Positions 1-9,470 of a stretch of 64,000 nucleotides of DNA are shown one piece after another (within the stretch, counting starts at the first letter, position 1; each line of letters begins with the position of its first letter). The DNA comes from Strongylocentrotus droebachiensis (taxonomy: Eukaryota > Echinodermata > Echinoidea > Camarodonta > Strongylocentrotidae), in the NCBI GenBank assembly GCA_035222895.1, contig JAVYIG010000168.1:496001-560000 (forward strand), written 5' to 3'. The position numbers and the translations under genes are program-made. The notes under the pieces are model-generated. The model searched no databases and was not told the DNA's origin. It saw only the letters and a list, made by a program, of their open reading frames with translations.

Positions 1-640
1 CGTCACTTCCGTGCTCGTCTGGTGGGTTGTTCGGTTCTGATTCTTACGGACAACGTATCGGTGATGACGTACATCAACAGACAGGGAGGCACTCATTCTG
101 TGGCTCTGAACGAGTTGGCCTCTCAACTCTGGGCGTGGTGCAAGGGGGCGAGGGTGTTCCCGATTGCATCACATATCCCGGGCGAAGAGAATATCTTAGC
201 GGACTTTCTCTCCAGAGACAAGTGCCTTCCCTCAGAGTGGACTCTGCCTCCGACTGTCTTCAGGCAACTGGGGAGAGTGTTCGGTGTTCTCGACATCGAT
301 CTCTTCGCAACTTCGCTCAACCATCGTTTTCCTCGATATTCTCGAGAGTCCGGGAACCAGGAGCTTTTGCTCTGGACGCTTTTGCGATCCCGTGGAGGGT
401 TGGAGGGCTTACGCCTTTCCCCCGTTCGCGTTGTTTCCCCATGTGCTCTGGAAGATCAGGGAAGATCAAGCGATGATGATTCTCATAGCTCCTTGGTGGC
501 CGACGAGGTCGTGGTTTCAGGACCTCCTGACCCTCCTGGTGGGGGCTCCGTGGTCGTTGCCGTGTCATCCGGATCTGGTGTCGCAACCTCTGTCTGGTAT
601 TCTACACCAGCGGCCGGAAATCCTCCGTCTGACCGCTTGG
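1..640 (+). pseudogene. DIRS-like retrotransposon, RT/RNase H C-terminal part (broken)
   Basis: The window opens inside the pol frame of a DIRS-type retrotransposon; the reverse transcriptase proper lies upstream and is not present. Frame 1 carries an RNase H-like block: TDN near 46-54, INRQGG near 73-90, HIPGEEN near 172-192, LADFLSR near 196-216, and DLFAT near 298-312. This order is typical of DIRS pol proteins, where RNase H copies or degrades the RNA template during DNA synthesis. Homology then jumps to frame 3 near 330 (DAFAIPW) and to frame 2 near 395 (AYAFPPFAL, APWWPTRSWF), so at least two small indels have broken it. The CpG-rich sequence contrasts with the AT-rich flank. DIRS is well supported over an LTR element because a tyrosine recombinase, not a DDE integrase, follows. 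The element is dead. Confidence 0.85.
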
Positions 641-1621
641 CGGTTATCGGGAAGAGGGCTCGTGCGTCAGGTTTCTCCGAACGTGCTGCACAATTTCTAG
701 TCCAGAGTAGACGAGAGTCGACCAGGACGGTTTACAACTCCTGGTTGGATGCTTTTCACACTTGGTGTGAGGAGGTGGGCGTCGCCCCTAGAGAGGCGTC
801 TTTACCTTCTATTGCTGACTTTCTGATCTCTTTGTATGACAAGGGGAGAGCTCTGTCAACGTTTTGTGGCTATCGGTCTGCTATCTTCGGTTTCTTCTGC
901 TCCTCAGCTAGCGGCTCTTTTGAAGTCTTTCTTCCTTAAGAGACCCTTCTTCAGACCTCTGACGCCAGTGTGGAGTTTGCCCAAGGTTTTGGCACTCCCT
1001 TCGAACCGCTGTGTTCTGCGACGCTTCTGCTTACTACGGTCAGGACGGTTTTTCTCAGGTCAGCGTAGGAGCTCACTTCATACCCTTTCAGCTGCCCCTG
1101 GGCATATCCGCTGGGAAGGACGTGGGGTTCGTTTGATTCCCAAGGCTTCTTTTATTGCTTAGAATCAGTCTGACACGTCGGGTTCAGTGGAAGTGGTGCT
1201 TCATCCCTTGTCGGATTTTTCTTCGGTCTTCGGGGACGGACTGTGGTGTCCCGTTCGCGCCCTCAAATGGTATCTTTACAAGACGAAGCCTTTTCGCAAG
1301 TCGGATCAGCTCTTTCTGGTTTCTCGAGAGCCACTTTCAGCGGCATCTCGGGATACGGTCTCCAGGTGGTTAGTCTTGGCTATCAAGGCTGCGGGCCCTG
1401 AGGCCTTGACGCCTGGCAGGACTCCTCGTGCCCATGATACTCACAGTGTCAGTACGTCTTGGGCTCTTTTCATCGGAGTTTCAGTTCAAGATATCTGTAA
1501 AGCAGCTTTTTGGAAGTCTCCAAGTTCTTTTACTGCTTTTTACCTCAAAGATGTGCCCGCGGGCGAACGAGCCTTTGTGGTCGCTTCTCTGAAGGCGGCT
1601 TCGTCGTCTATTTCTCATTAA
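641..1621 (+). pseudogene. DIRS-like tyrosine recombinase (broken)
   Basis: This is the C-terminal recombinase of the same element, the enzyme expected to insert the circular DNA copy. The N-terminal core-binding region is in frame 1 (FLVQSRREST, VYNSWLDAFHTWC, about 680-770). Homology moves to frame 2 near 915, frame 1 near 990 and frame 2 again near 1065. The catalytic part has the first Arg in RRSSLHTL (about 1064-1087), a HxxR box that reads HDTH (1433-1444), AAFWKS, and the nucleophile Tyr in FTAFYLKD (Tyr at 1541-1543). The second catalytic Arg is therefore His here. An in-frame TAG at 1160-1162 sits where a Lys would be expected (IA-stop-NQS). The frame ends with TAA at 1619-1621. The gene cannot make an active protein. 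The tyrosine recombinase identity is strong; the exact DIRS subfamily is not determined. Confidence 0.85.
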
Positions 1622-1673
1622 CTTGATGAGTTTGCTTGGTTTTTACCACCCGGCATTAATCTGTGCTGGTCTT

Positions 1674-1774
1674 TAGCAAAGTAGAATAGGTAGATACGTT
1701 GATTTATTGATGTAAATCATGAAAATCAGTATTGATTTTATTATTTACGATATAAATCTACGTATCTACCTATT
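1674..1774. repeat. Internal complementary region of the DIRS element (imperfect palindrome)
   Basis: Just after the recombinase stop lies an imperfect palindrome of about 100 bp centred near 1720. Its right half (1718-1774) is a perfect 57 bp reverse complement of 1968-2024. Its left half begins with 26 bp (1674-1699) repeated directly at 1957-1982. DIRS elements are known to carry such an internal region, complementary to both outer ends, that templates completion of the termini and circle formation. The position and pairing fit that role. A palindromic MITE inserted here is the alternative. Confidence 0.7.
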
Positions 1775-1956
1775 TTCCCTCCCTCCATCCCCAGCGCCTT
1801 TACCAAGGTGTGTCCTAGGGAACTCGTGATAAGAGGAAGAGGTTACGTTGGCGGCGCTCGGACGCAAGGGTCACGGAGGGCGCCATTGGTCGGGGGGGTA
1901 TGAGCAATTTGGCGATGTGTTTTAAGTTTCGGTTATGCAATGTTGAGGTGCAACAA

Positions 1957-2024
1957 TAGCAAAGTAGAATAGGTAGATACGTAGATTTATATCGTAAATA
2001 ATAAAATCAATACTGATTTTCATG
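1957..2024. repeat. Right inverted terminal repeat of the DIRS element (outer part)
   Basis: The 57 bp at 1968-2024 pair perfectly with the internal region at 1718-1774. By the DIRS layout, the outer end of the element should fall at about 2021-2024 (ending GATTTTCATG). The inner boundary of the repeat is not visible because the left end of the element lies outside the window. The sequence between (1780-1956) is CpG-rich, like the element body, while 2025 onward is AT-rich flank. Confidence 0.65.
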
Positions 2025-2395
2025 TTTGACAGTATAAATGCGCCTACTGAGGAAGAAGAGAAGGGGGAGGAGGAGGATGAGAAGAGGGTGAGGATCATTT
2101 GGATTGAAATGGAAGAAGAATAGATGAAAATTGGTGTGGCCCTGTAGCTTATCCCTTGCCGTGGTATAGAGACCTTGTCTTGGCTCATTAACCGACGAGC
2201 ATAACATTTTAGCAGGAATATTTGTAGGTCAATGGGGATTATACTTATACCAGGCATCCATCTTTGGATTATTTCTTTACGTCAAGACTTTTGTACAGCT
2301 TCAGTCCCGTCATCGTTCTATGGCTTCCATTAATTTGTTGTATAACTTTTTTACATGTTGTTGTGATGTTTTGCAGAGAAATAGAAAGATTAGAG
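2025..2395. other. Flank, nothing recognised
   Basis: AT-rich sequence with a purine-rich patch (about 2048-2125). Open frames here are short and do not resemble known proteins. Confidence 0.5.
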
Positions 2396-2665
2396 TTATT
2401 CAAAAAACGGCTCACTTCAGTTTCAGTTTCAGTTTCAAGTTTTATTTCTGCATTTTCCATAAACAATAACAAAAATAACAATGAATACATTTTTAGCAAT
2501 ATCATGATAAGTAATACAAGTAGTAATTCACAAATAAATAAATATAAATAATCAATAGTACAATTAATCGTATTTGAAAAGAAAGAAAAGGGGGAGAATG
2601 CAGAAGACCGATATCGTAAGCAGAGCTTGAAATGATACCGGCCTTATTCAAAACGGCTCACTTCA
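2396..2665 (-). mobile_element. Short LINE-type 3' end insertion with target site duplication
   Basis: A 24 bp sequence at 2396-2419 (TTATTC, A-run, CGGCTCACTTCA) recurs at 2644-2665 with two fewer A residues. Such a pair is a convincing target site duplication around a 224 bp insert (2420-2643). Read on the minus strand, the insert ends in ATAAAACTTG followed by three or four GAAACT units. This is the short tandem-repeat tail typical of L2/CR1-type non-LTR elements or SINEs that use them. The insert has no coding content, so it is a 5'-truncated copy or a SINE. It runs on the minus strand. Confidence 0.65.
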
Positions 2666-3165
2666 CTATGTCCATTCTATTTTTAAGGAATAAGCCTGAT
2701 ATTTAATTTCTTTTCATTAAGAAATGACATTAGTTGTCAACATGACACAGTTTGTATCCATGTCATAATAATAAGAAAACATGAAATAAAGGAAAAGTTA
2801 GAAGCAGTGTGTGGAAATAAAAGCAAAGTCTGGTGGAGAGTTGAAATTGATAGAATTCGTCAAACCAACACAAGCTCAAAGGAACGTGACCACCTAGGTT
2901 ACTTTGTTGCATGGTATTCGCCAACTTCTCTCCCCCAATTTTTCACATTTCTTTCTCCTCATCCTCATCCCCTCCCCCAGGCTCTCTCTCTTTCTCTCAC
3001 TCTCTGATCTTTCTCTTTTGAACAATACAATTTAATACAAATCCTGTGTTTTCTTTAATAAGTTGTTCATGTTCGTAGGTGAATATTTTAAAGCAAGTGG
3101 TCAGAACTGAGTTTCATGCATAAGGAGTAGTTATTTTTCAGACAGAATTAATTATACCTCTTCAA
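2666..3165. other. Intergenic DNA with a pyrimidine-rich patch
   Basis: No gene seen. A CT-rich stretch lies at about 2925-3020. A run of 14 or more C lies at about 3169-3183. Confidence 0.5.
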
Positions 3166-3221
3166 TCACCCCCCCCCCCCCCCTTTATTGTGGATTAAAA
3201 AAAATAATTGCACCCCCCTTC

Positions 3222-3375
3222 CTCAGATCATTATCATCATCATTGTTTAGTGTTTGTTTTCCCCCATGCTGTAGGGTTGGACAATCCATTTCCCTTATGG
3301 CCCTTATCCATGTCTTCCGGTGTTGAGCATCCGCTTGGATGAAGCCAGATTCCCTCATATCTTCTTACTAATAAT
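3222..3375 (-). pseudogene. LINE reverse transcriptase C-terminal remnant
   Basis: The minus strand encodes about 45 uninterrupted residues resembling the extreme C-terminus of a LINE ORF2 protein: EDMRESG, then DAQHRKTWIRAIREM, then a short linker and an Asn/Asp run. The D(A)Q-R-x-W pattern near the end, followed by GAT repeats (about 3222-3245), is common at the 3' ends of LINEs whose tails are short tandem repeats rather than poly(A). The copy is truncated at its 5' side near 3375, where similarity stops. The clade cannot be fixed from so few residues. Non-functional. Confidence 0.5.
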
Positions 3376-4130
3376 AAGGTTAATGGAGATATAGTGATCA
3401 TGTTAACCCATATATAGTGAGATTAATGGAGTTATGAAACGTGTTAACCCAAATAGGTGTATGAAGGCTGTTGTGTTTAAAGATGATAGGCTGATTATCA
3501 GATGTTGTCTTTTCCCAATGGGCTTTATCGATTATTAGTGCTAGTCATTATTAGGATGATTAAATCATTGTTTAAATTACTTTATGTATATATATATTTT
3601 TTTTTTCGCGTTTTGAATGTTGTTGTGTATGTTTGGATAAAGATTTTTAATTTTTTGTTCAGGAAACAGATATAGAGACTTGGCTTTTCCATTTCCTTTT
3701 AAAATAATGTTCACAATCATGGTCTGATTTAGCCCAATATTTGGTCACTGTGTGTGAAATGTATAAGCACATATTACAAGTCCAATGGTTTGGGTTGAGT
3801 ACATGCCTTGATAACTAAAATGTATTCTGAATAGTCAGATTTATAAACCATGATGATTGTGACTCATGCAATTTTGCAGTCATAAAGATCCTAGTAAATT
3901 GACGTAATCTTGTGGTAAACAGTCGGCAATCAGATAATGTTTGCATGGAATTATGCTAAAAGGTGGCACCAGAAATTTGATTCAGAGTTTTGTTTCTCTT
4001 TAGCTGAATGTAAATGAATTTTGAAAATTATTAAGATCAGAATGTGGATTTTAAGGACAGGAAATGCAGCAGAAAGGCCAGGGTACATGATCAAGCCATC
4101 TTGTGAAGTACGTTCACATCTATGCTAGAT
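3376..4130. other. AT-rich DNA, nothing recognised
   Basis: There is a short TA/T tract at about 3587-3607. No coding-like frame or repeat structure was recognised. Confidence 0.5.
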
Positions 4131-4282
4131 CAGGGACCTGTTTCACTAAGTCTTTTTTCAATGACAAATGACAAAAACTAGTGACAAATCTGCTGATTAT
4201 CAATCAGAAGCAAGGATTTCACTAGCTTATGACAAAAACTATCATTTGTCACTGATGACAAGTTTTGTGAAATGGGGCCCTG
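4131..4282. mobile_element. 152 bp inverted-repeat MITE, CAGGG...CCCTG ends
   Basis: The ends CAGGGACCTGTTTCAC and GTGAAATGGGGCCCTG are inverted repeats. Pairing continues imperfectly through nearly the whole element: GACAAATGA on the left faces TCATTTGTC on the right. It is a foldback-type MITE with no coding capacity. It resembles the larger element at 33039-33319 in its CAGGG and TTTCAC termini. No clear target duplication is visible. Confidence 0.65.
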
Positions 4283-6149
4283 TATGACATACTGCTTCTA
4301 ACCACTTCTATTTACTTTGTAAAGAAGAAAGTCCAACTCATAAATTAAATTGCTCTAAAGGAATGCAAGAAATTCAGAATATGCAGCTTTGTGAAAATTT
4401 GAAATAAGATGGAACGGTATGAGCAAAAGGTTGAGAATTGTCATTATTTGTAATATTTGTACTAACTGGAATTCTAAATTGGCACTGCCATTTTTGCAAG
4501 ACATTTCTTTTTCCAAATTTAAGACTTTGTGACTTTTTGAGCCTATAACAACATGCTGTTCATCAGGATACATTTTTTTGTACAGCCTCGGGGGAAAGGG
4601 TGTTTAGGAAAGATTCAGTAATAAATAGTATTTTAGTGTATCAAAATAAGTGAATTGCCTCCAAATACACTGCAGATATTTGATGACTAATTTGCCCGTT
4701 TATGATTGCCAAATGTGCAGTGATAGCAAAATCTTTAAAGTGCATGTTTAAACATTCTTACTGTTTGTTTGATTCTGTATAAAAACTGTTAACAATCTGT
4801 TTATTTGCATTTTCATTATTCCATAATTCAATTTATTTTAAATGTTTGAATGCCCTTTGATGACTTGTGACAGTGCAAATTCAGTTCACCAATCTTTCAA
4901 TTTGTATCAACAATAATTGCAGTTAATTGATACCCATTATGCAATACAGGCTCCACCGATTCCTCCCTATCACAAGGCCAACAATTATTTGTCTTTATTG
5001 ATAACATTTTATTTTAATTTCCCCATTTTGTTTTGTCAAATTTTATTGATTTGAGATCATAGGTAATAAGATAAAATTGTGAACTGCTGCAGTTTTTCTC
5101 TTCAAGTAGACTAAGTTACAAATGTGAAGGGGGTTGTGATTTCCCAGTTAGTTTTAAAACCCTTGTATAAGATGGAATATCAAGTGAATGGAGTTGTGTA
5201 ATTTTCCTGTATCCAAAGTAATAAAAGGGTTACACTCTGTTTGGTGATGCTTGTGATTTTTGCCATTTCGGTACCTTGTCTTGACCTTTAATAATTTAGT
5301 CAAATTTGGTTAGAGTCCATTTGTTCTAAAAGATATCTCTCCCATTAGTATGATTCCATAACAATGCAGCTGACCTATGGTCATACCCTAATGACTCTGA
5401 AGATTTTAGAATTCAGTTTGTCTTGCCGATGGAAATGACCATGACAAAAGAAACCGGCAAAACGGTCTGTATAAATAAAAAGGGGAATTGTGCACCAAAT
5501 GCATTAGAGATAAATAAAAGAAGCGTTAGATTTGAGGGGTTTGGTAAGGGAGCAGGAGAAAAGAGTGCTCAATCAGTTTCATCAGGCCCGTTGTTGGTGA
5601 GTCATGGCATACATGTACCGGTAAGCAAGGGAAGAGAATACCATCCATGAACAAACTTCCAGCAAACGAAAGAGGAATACTGTCATATATGTTTAATAAA
5701 CAGAAGATAAGGAATCATCAAATTTTCATTCTATCTAGTTAGGATATTGAATGACCTGGCCGGTATTGACAATAAAGTGCTGCCCCCATCTTCCCATACC
5801 TCCCTCAGTACTTTATTATCTCCCCACCGATCGCTAAGGACAGTACGGGAGAAATTGTTATTCTACGCGCCGCTGTGAAACAGGAAACTGGATTGCTCCC
5901 CTGTTCTTAAATGCGCATCCTTGTTATTCCAAACTTGTATCGGAAGTTAGAGTTCAGTGACGTCACAGGTTCCATAACTGGGAATGAAAATGCACTTAGT
6001 CTGAAAAATATGAAGGTGGAGGTTGTTTCAACCCTGTTCTATAAGTTTGTCTTGTCTTTTCCGGTGAATTACCAGTGATATAGTTTGGGATGGAATCAGA
6101 ATATGAATGTATAGTTGATGTCTCATTGATATTCTCTGTGCCATCTGGC
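4283..6149. other. AT-rich DNA, no gene supported
   Basis: One open frame of 75 codons (5423-5650) has no recognisable domain and I treat it as chance. CpG-containing palindromes TACCGGTA (about 5616) and TGACGTCA (about 5957) lie here. Confidence 0.45.
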
Positions 6150-6466
6150 CTTTATTTAATCACAGACTGTTCCTTTCTCTCCTACTCTATTTCTTCATTC
6201 TTTTTCTCTCTTTCTCATTCTATGTCTTTCTTGCCTCCATCTCTGCCTCTCTTTCGTTGTGTTTCCATCCTCTCTCTTTCTGAATTACTCTCTTTGTTCT
6301 CTTTAGTCTCAGTCTATGCCTATCTCTTGCCCATTGTCTGTTTCATTCTTCTGTCTTTGCTTCTCTCTCTTTTCAAATCTGTTGTTGTCTTTCCTCTCTC
6401 TCTCTTTCTCTACCACACGCACTCTCCCATACTCTCCCACACTCTCACACACTGTCTCTCTCCCCC

Positions 6467-6510
<44 letters not shown>

Positions 6511-6545
6511 TTCTCTCTCTCTCCTTTCTCTCTCTCTCCTTTCTT
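6150..6545. repeat. CT-rich microsatellite
   Basis: A polypyrimidine tract on the plus strand, purest as (CT)n at about 6455-6510, then CTCCTTTCTCT units to 6545. The open frames here encode only Ser/Leu/Phe/Pro and are artefacts of the repeat. Confidence 0.9.
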
Positions 6546-7794
6546 TCATTTCAAGGATGAATCATACAAACAGTTGTAAGAAGTAATCCAATTAGTCCAG
6601 AAGTCTGTTTGTCTCATTGAGACACAAAACCAGGTTTGCTCATCCTGATCAAGCAAAGTTAATTGTCGGGGAGAGCAAATGGGGCGCATAAGTGGTATAA
6701 AAAAGGGTAGACCGCAACTGATGTCACCAATAGGTAGCCGACGTAGAAGTAATGTCTTCCCGAAGAAATTGCACCGTAAAATTAACTTTATTGAGGGTTT
6801 TCTGCAGACATAATATAAGTCAAATATAGCACAAGAAGTTATTCATGCGATGTGTAGGTAAAAGTCAGTTGTTTTCTTGTGAAATGATTTAATTGGACCA
6901 TTGATATCTAAAAATAAACCCCCAAAATGCTATATACAGCAAGACCACAATTAATACAATATCTGTATAATACAGCTTACCTCAACAAAATATACTGATA
7001 TGCTATATTTTTACCTCAAACATTAACAAAATATATCATGTCAACAATTTTGACAAAATTTGTGTGATGTCAGAAACATAGTGGTTATGAAAGTATCCTA
7101 GTTTAGAGGAAAATTACAAACAAGAAGTTATACTTCATTTACAATTTTTTTTGGATCATATGTCCTATATCATAGTGAAAAAAGGCATAACATCGTAAAA
7201 GAAGAACTTCCTTGATGGCTTTATGTACTAAGTATACAAGTTAATTTTGGTTAATTTAGTACTATATACAAAAGAAAGCCTTTGTGGGGTTATTTGTTAT
7301 TTTAAAAAGCAATAAATGATATAGCATATAATATATAACAACCATTCCTAGGTACAATGAACAACAAAACATTCATATAATAAAAAATTAGATAAAATAT
7401 GCTTCCCTTAAATATATTTATAGCCAATTGTGCTATGTCTCTTCCTTGGTCATTATGTTGCTCTTATGACATGGCATATGTTGTGTTAATTGTAAATTAG
7501 AAATAGCCAATCAAAAAGAAAGAAAGGAAGAATAAGTTTGGAATCCTGTCAGAAATAAAACAATGATATGAAAGACAAAAAAGGTGCAATGGTATCAATC
7601 GAGTGGGTAATTTCAATTGGAAAATCTTTCTGAATCCTGTCCGCAATTTTTGGAGAAAAACTACCCAAAGGACCTGTTTTTCTCATTGTGAGCTCATTTG
7701 GAAATCTGATTTGAAAATCTGATTTGTACTATGACTTGTTCACCAACTGAACAGGGTTCCATGATATCCTGCAATTCCGGAATAACCTGGGGTG
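6546..7794. other. AT-rich DNA, nothing recognised
   Basis: A GC-richer patch at 6660-6770 contains TATAAAAAA, but nothing downstream supports a promoter. The rest has no coding-like frame. Confidence 0.45.
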
Positions 7795-8150
7795 GTATTC
7801 AATTCAATACTTAAGTTTGAAATATGAGTATTTTACTTAGTATTTGGCTTAGATCAAATACTTGGCCAATTTTGGTATTCAGGTTCAAACTTTTGGCGAA
7901 GTATTTTACCCTAAATTCAAGACAGCTCCCTACCAGACTTAAACCAATTATTTGGAGGCCTTGATTGGCAGGCATATGGTTTTTTAACGCAGTATCATAA
8001 CCTGCGCATAATTATATTAACGCACATTTATTGCGACGCATTATTTGCGCATTACTTTGGATTGACCGTGTGATGTCACAATGCTTATGAGTAGGTATTT
8101 TACTTAGGTTTTGTCTTACTTATGTAAAAGTCAAAATGCGATTTGAATAC
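7795..8150. repeat. Possible degraded inverted-repeat element
   Basis: The left boundary reads GGTATTCAATTCAATAC and the right boundary TTTGAATAC, giving a short inverted GTATTCAA pair. ATGAGTA...TATTTTACTTAG occurs near both ends in direct orientation (about 7825 and 8088). GGTATTCA termini are known in Harbinger-type MITEs, but no target duplication is clear. Confidence 0.3.
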
Positions 8151-8305
8151 GAGATAAGTTAAAGTTCTTAGCTTAGCAATTTACTGAATTAGAGAATTTT
8201 GTTTTCATGTAATACTAGGAACCCTGGGCAACATTTCAAGAAACCATCGTAAGTGCAAGTGCACCGACATCCTATTGAAATGTGTGTTAAATTTAATAAT
8301 CCCAT

Positions 8306-9470
8306 TTAATAATAATAATAATACGAAACATTTATATAGCGCTTGTGACATAAAGTTTCAAAGCGCTGTACACAAATCAAAATTACTTCAAGAAAATTCA
8401 ATATTACTAATGGAATAAACATTACTCAAATTACCAAGAAAACAAAATATTATTAACATAACTTAACAAAATTAACATTACTTAAATTAACAAGAAGATC
8501 AATACTACTAACATAAATTAACAGAGTAACATTACTTAGATTACCAAGAAGATCAAACATTACTAATGAAATTAACAAAACATGTAAATTCCTTGGAAAT
8601 TAACATATTATATCATATCAATAATAGCAATAATTTAAAAAGACATAATGAAGGCATGGTAATATTTATTCGAACTTATTTCATAGTTATTTGGGTTGCT
8701 TTTGGAATAGATGAGTTTAGATTCTTTTTGAAAATGTCAATGGTGGGTGAGTCCTGGATATGGGCGGGGAGAGTGTTCCAAAGAGTGGGGGCACAGACTG
8801 AGAAGGCCCTGTCACCATAGCGGTTGTGGGTGCGAGGACCAAGTGCGAGCTGGGGTCTGGATGATGATCTAAGGTTAATGTGGTAGTATGTTTGGGTGAG
8901 ATCAGTTCAATCAGGTATGAGGGTGGGTGATGATGGATGATGTTGAACATGAGGAGAAGGATCTTGATTTGGATACGTTGAGGGATTAAGAGCCAACGTA
9001 GGGTGCGGATGACTGGAGTGATGTGATCGTGCTTTCTAGTGCGAGTGATGAGACGTGCAGCGGTGTTCTGTATGTGCTGAAGTGGGACCAGATGACAAGC
9101 AGTTGATTAATAAACTATTACAATAGTCCAAATAGGAAGTTACCAGAGCATTAACTAGTCGTTCAGTATAGAGCTGCGATTAAGGTATTTCCGGATTTTC
9201 CCAATCCTATAAACACCAAAGCTAGCTGACCGACACACCTTTCGGATGTGCTCCCTCAAGTCTAACGAGTCATCAACAATTACACCAAGGTCTCTTGCAG
9301 AATTGGTCGTAGTGATAACAACTCCGTCTATGTGAAGGCTTACAGACTCGTTCCAATTCCTAAATTGTGATGTGATGTAGATGAGCTCAGTCTTGTTTGC
9401 ATTGAGCATCATGTTATTGTTACTAGCCCAAGCATTCACATCTGAATGGGGTGTCAGCAATTTGTACTCA
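8306..9470 (-). pseudogene. L2/CR1-like LINE, 3' half of reverse transcriptase plus 3' UTR
   Basis: The minus strand reads through a LINE reverse transcriptase C-terminal region in broken frames. From 9460 to 9155: NNNMMLNANKTELIYIT, then ARDLGVIVDDSLDLREHI, then a segment matching the usual KxASFxxxRIxxIRKYL pattern. This continues as ERLVNALVTSYLDYCNSLL (about 9160-9105). After a frameshift come LQHIQNTAARLITRTRK and HDHITPVIRTLRWLLIP (about 9080-8970), ending with stop at 8717. This order (thumb region with YLDYCNSLL and VQNAAARL-type motifs) is characteristic of L2/CR1-type LINEs. The 3' UTR extends to 8306 and ends in the common AGCGCTATATAAATG block (about 8332-8346) and an ATT/TAA repeat tail (about 8308-8325). 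It is 5' truncated and dead. The L2 label is moderately sure. Confidence 0.8.
8418..8581. repeat. Three tandem copies of a ~55 bp unit
   Basis: Units start AACATTACT at 8418, 8474 and 8528 and are 54-56 bp long. Each contains a TTAACAAGAAGATC-like core and ACTAATG/ACTAACAT. A partial unit precedes at about 8387. The array sits in the 3' UTR of the minus-strand LINE remnant. Confidence 0.75.

Noticed and set aside
6090..6579. Open frames of 87-156 codons
   Set aside because: They run through a CT microsatellite and encode only Ser/Leu/Phe/Pro strings.
6690..6702. TATAAAAAA, a possible TATA box
   Set aside because: No start of a plausible gene or other core promoter element follows; AT-rich DNA produces such strings often.
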